Shown here in pieces: positions 41,439 through 42,509 of a stretch of 42,509 nucleotides of DNA (position 1 is the first letter of the stretch; each line of letters starts with the position of its first letter). The translations under genes and the position numbers were made by a program. The stretch spans positions 1 to 42,509 of the forward strand of contig NZ_VXDC01000020.1 of NCBI RefSeq assembly GCF_008711285.1, read 5' to 3'. This DNA is from Roseibium aquae (GTDB lineage: Bacteria > Pseudomonadota > Alphaproteobacteria > Rhizobiales > Stappiaceae). Under the pieces are notes generated by a model. The model was not told where the DNA came from. It saw only the letters and a program-made list of their open reading frames with translations, and ran no database searches.

Positions 41439-42509
41439 TCAGAACCGCCGCTTGAGTTCCGAGGCCAGTGCCGAGCCGGGCCAATGGCGCACGAGCCGGG
41501 CGGAATACCAGCGCGGGATCATGGATGCGATCTCGGATGCCTCGACCGACACGGTGGTCATCATGTCCAGTTCACAGGTGGGCAAGACGGAAGTGGTCAA
41601 TAATTGCGTCGGATACCACATCGACCAGGACCCGGCGCCGGTCATGGTGGTGATGCCGACCGAGCGCGACGCGGAAACCTGGTCAAAGGACCGGTTCTCG
41701 CCGATGGCCCGCGATACGCCTTGTCTGCAGGGCAAGATCGCCAATCCGCGCTCGCGCGACGGCACCAACAAGATCCTGCACAAGCGGTTTCCAGGCGGGC
41801 ATCTGACCATTGTGGGCGCGAACGCGCCCTCGGGTCTGGCCAGCCGCCCGATCCGGCTGCTGCTGTGTGACGAGGTGGACCGTTATCCGTTCAGCGCGGG
41901 TGCCGAGGGCGACCCGGTGAACCTCGCCAAGAAGCGGACGGTGACCTTCTGGAACCGCAAGATCGTGCTGGTCTCGACGCCGACCAACAAGGGCGCGAGC
42001 CGGATCGAGGCGGCGTTCGAGGAAAGTGACCAGCGCCGGTTCTGGGTGCCTTGCCCGGCCTGCGGTGCAGAACAGCTGCTGATTTGGGGGCAGGTCAAAT
42101 GGGACAAGGATGAGGCTGGCGGCCACCGCCCCGAAACCGCCCGCTACCACTGTGCCGATTGCGACATGCCGTGGAAGGATGAGATCCGCTGGTCGGCCAT
42201 CTCCAAGGGCCGCTGGATCGCGGACGCGCCATTCAGCGGGACAGCAGGCTTCCATCTCAACGAGATCTATTCTCCTTGGGTGCGGCTCGAAGCCATGACC
42301 AAGGCGTTCTTGTCGGCGCGCGCTGGCGGGGACGAGACGATGAAGACCTTCGTCAACACCTCCCTGGGCGAGACCTGGATGGAGGCCGGCGAGGCGCCCG
42401 ACTGGCAACGGCTGGCAGACCGGCGTGAGGCGTGGGCGCCAGGCACGGTGCCGGAGCGCGGCCTGTTCCTGACGGCAGGCGCCGACGTGCAGAAGGACCG
42501 GATCGAAGT
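41377..42509 (+). CDS. Terminase large subunit, GpA-like (runs off the window)
   Basis: At least 377 residues of a lambda GpA-family packaging motor. The ATPase domain shows the Walker-like SSSQVGKTEVV and the Walker B-like LLLCDEVDRY. Further on, CPACGAEQ and CADCDMPW are the Cys pairs of the family's zinc-like finger. The nuclease domain lies beyond the window. The start is not certain: GTG at 41377 or TTG at 41347, both inside the small subunit gene. An intact terminase pair suggests a cos-type prophage continuing to the right. Confidence 0.88.
   Translation, partial: MKRALSVLKPPPDLTISDWADQNRRLSSEASAEPGQWRTSRAEYQRGIMDAISDASTDTVVIMSSSQVGKTEVVNNCVGYHIDQDPAPVMVVMPTERDAETWSKDRFSPMARDTPCLQGKIANPRSRDGTNKILHKRFPGGHLTIVGANAPSGLASRPIRLLLCDEVDRYPFSAGAEGDPVNLAKKRTVTFWNRKIVLVSTPTNKGASRIEAAFEESDQRRFWVPCPACGAEQLLIWGQVKWDKDEAGGHRPETARYHCADCDMPWKDEIRWSAISKGRWIADAPFSGTAGFHLNEIYSPWVRLEAMTKAFLSARAGGDETMKTFVNTSLGETWMEAGEAPDWQRLADRREAWAPGTVPERGLFLTAGADVQKDRIE

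Noticed and set aside
41683..42408. 241-aa minus-strand open frame
   Set aside because: It is antisense to the large terminase gene, which has clear motifs.

Overview
The window looks like the accessory genome of a high-GC alphaproteobacterium, most likely Rhodobacterales (Paracoccus/Roseobacter-type). The basis is DUF6362 and DUF2793 phage proteins, a recombinase cassette typical of that group, and high third-position GC. No housekeeping gene, rRNA or tRNA was seen. The window is a patchwork of mobile elements, a large antiviral-type operon, a catabolic uptake operon and a prophage, joined through truncated genes.

Region 1 (1-5213) is most of a P4/PICI-like phage satellite on the minus strand: a tyrosine integrase, an AT-rich unknown gene, an AlpA-type regulator, a small gene, a primase-polymerase domain protein and a RepA-like helicase. 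Most of these genes overlap by 1-8 bp. Directly downstream of the helicase lies a 99-bp tract of nine 11-bp G-rich units, a candidate satellite origin. Region 2 (5214-5904) holds a terminator and phage/gene remnants.

Region 3 (5905-18974) is the most striking part: a minus-strand operon of a cut-down WYL regulator, a 1726-aa DUF1998/MrfA-type helicase, a 921-aa SNF2 helicase resembling DrmD, a 1318-aa adenine methylase resembling DrmMI/PglX, and an HNH nuclease. Adjacent genes overlap by 4 bp or are 2 bp apart. It resembles class 1 DISARM, but with one large helicase-DUF1998 protein in place of separate DrmA and DrmB, and an HNH nuclease in place of the phospholipase-D protein DrmC.

Region 4 (19055-23010) is a serine-recombinase cassette of four translationally coupled genes, with a divergent unknown gene pair whose second member is truncated. 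The cassette abuts the beheaded WYL gene. Region 5 (23198-33216) is an IclR-controlled operon for a fused hydantoinase/5-oxoprolinase and a complete dipeptide-type ABC importer with a Tat-exported binding protein. It probably takes up and ring-opens 5-oxoproline-, hydantoin- or peptide-like compounds.

Region 6 (33300-36200) is a graveyard: the front half of a DUF2793 tail gene whose likely back half is at 5642-5881, IS3 and IS110 fragments, an intact EF-hand protein gene, a frameshifted GHKL ATPase gene, a 32-bp near-palindrome, and eleven copies of a GGTTGGGACC-type motif on both strands in 300 bp. Region 7 (36223 to the end) is the early-packaging part of a prophage on the plus strand: a homing-type HNH gene carrying the front end of a RuvC-like gene, the full RuvC-like gene, DUF6362, a VapBC-type toxin-antitoxin pair, a ParB-methylase with a replaced C-terminus, and small and large terminase genes. 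The large terminase runs off the window.
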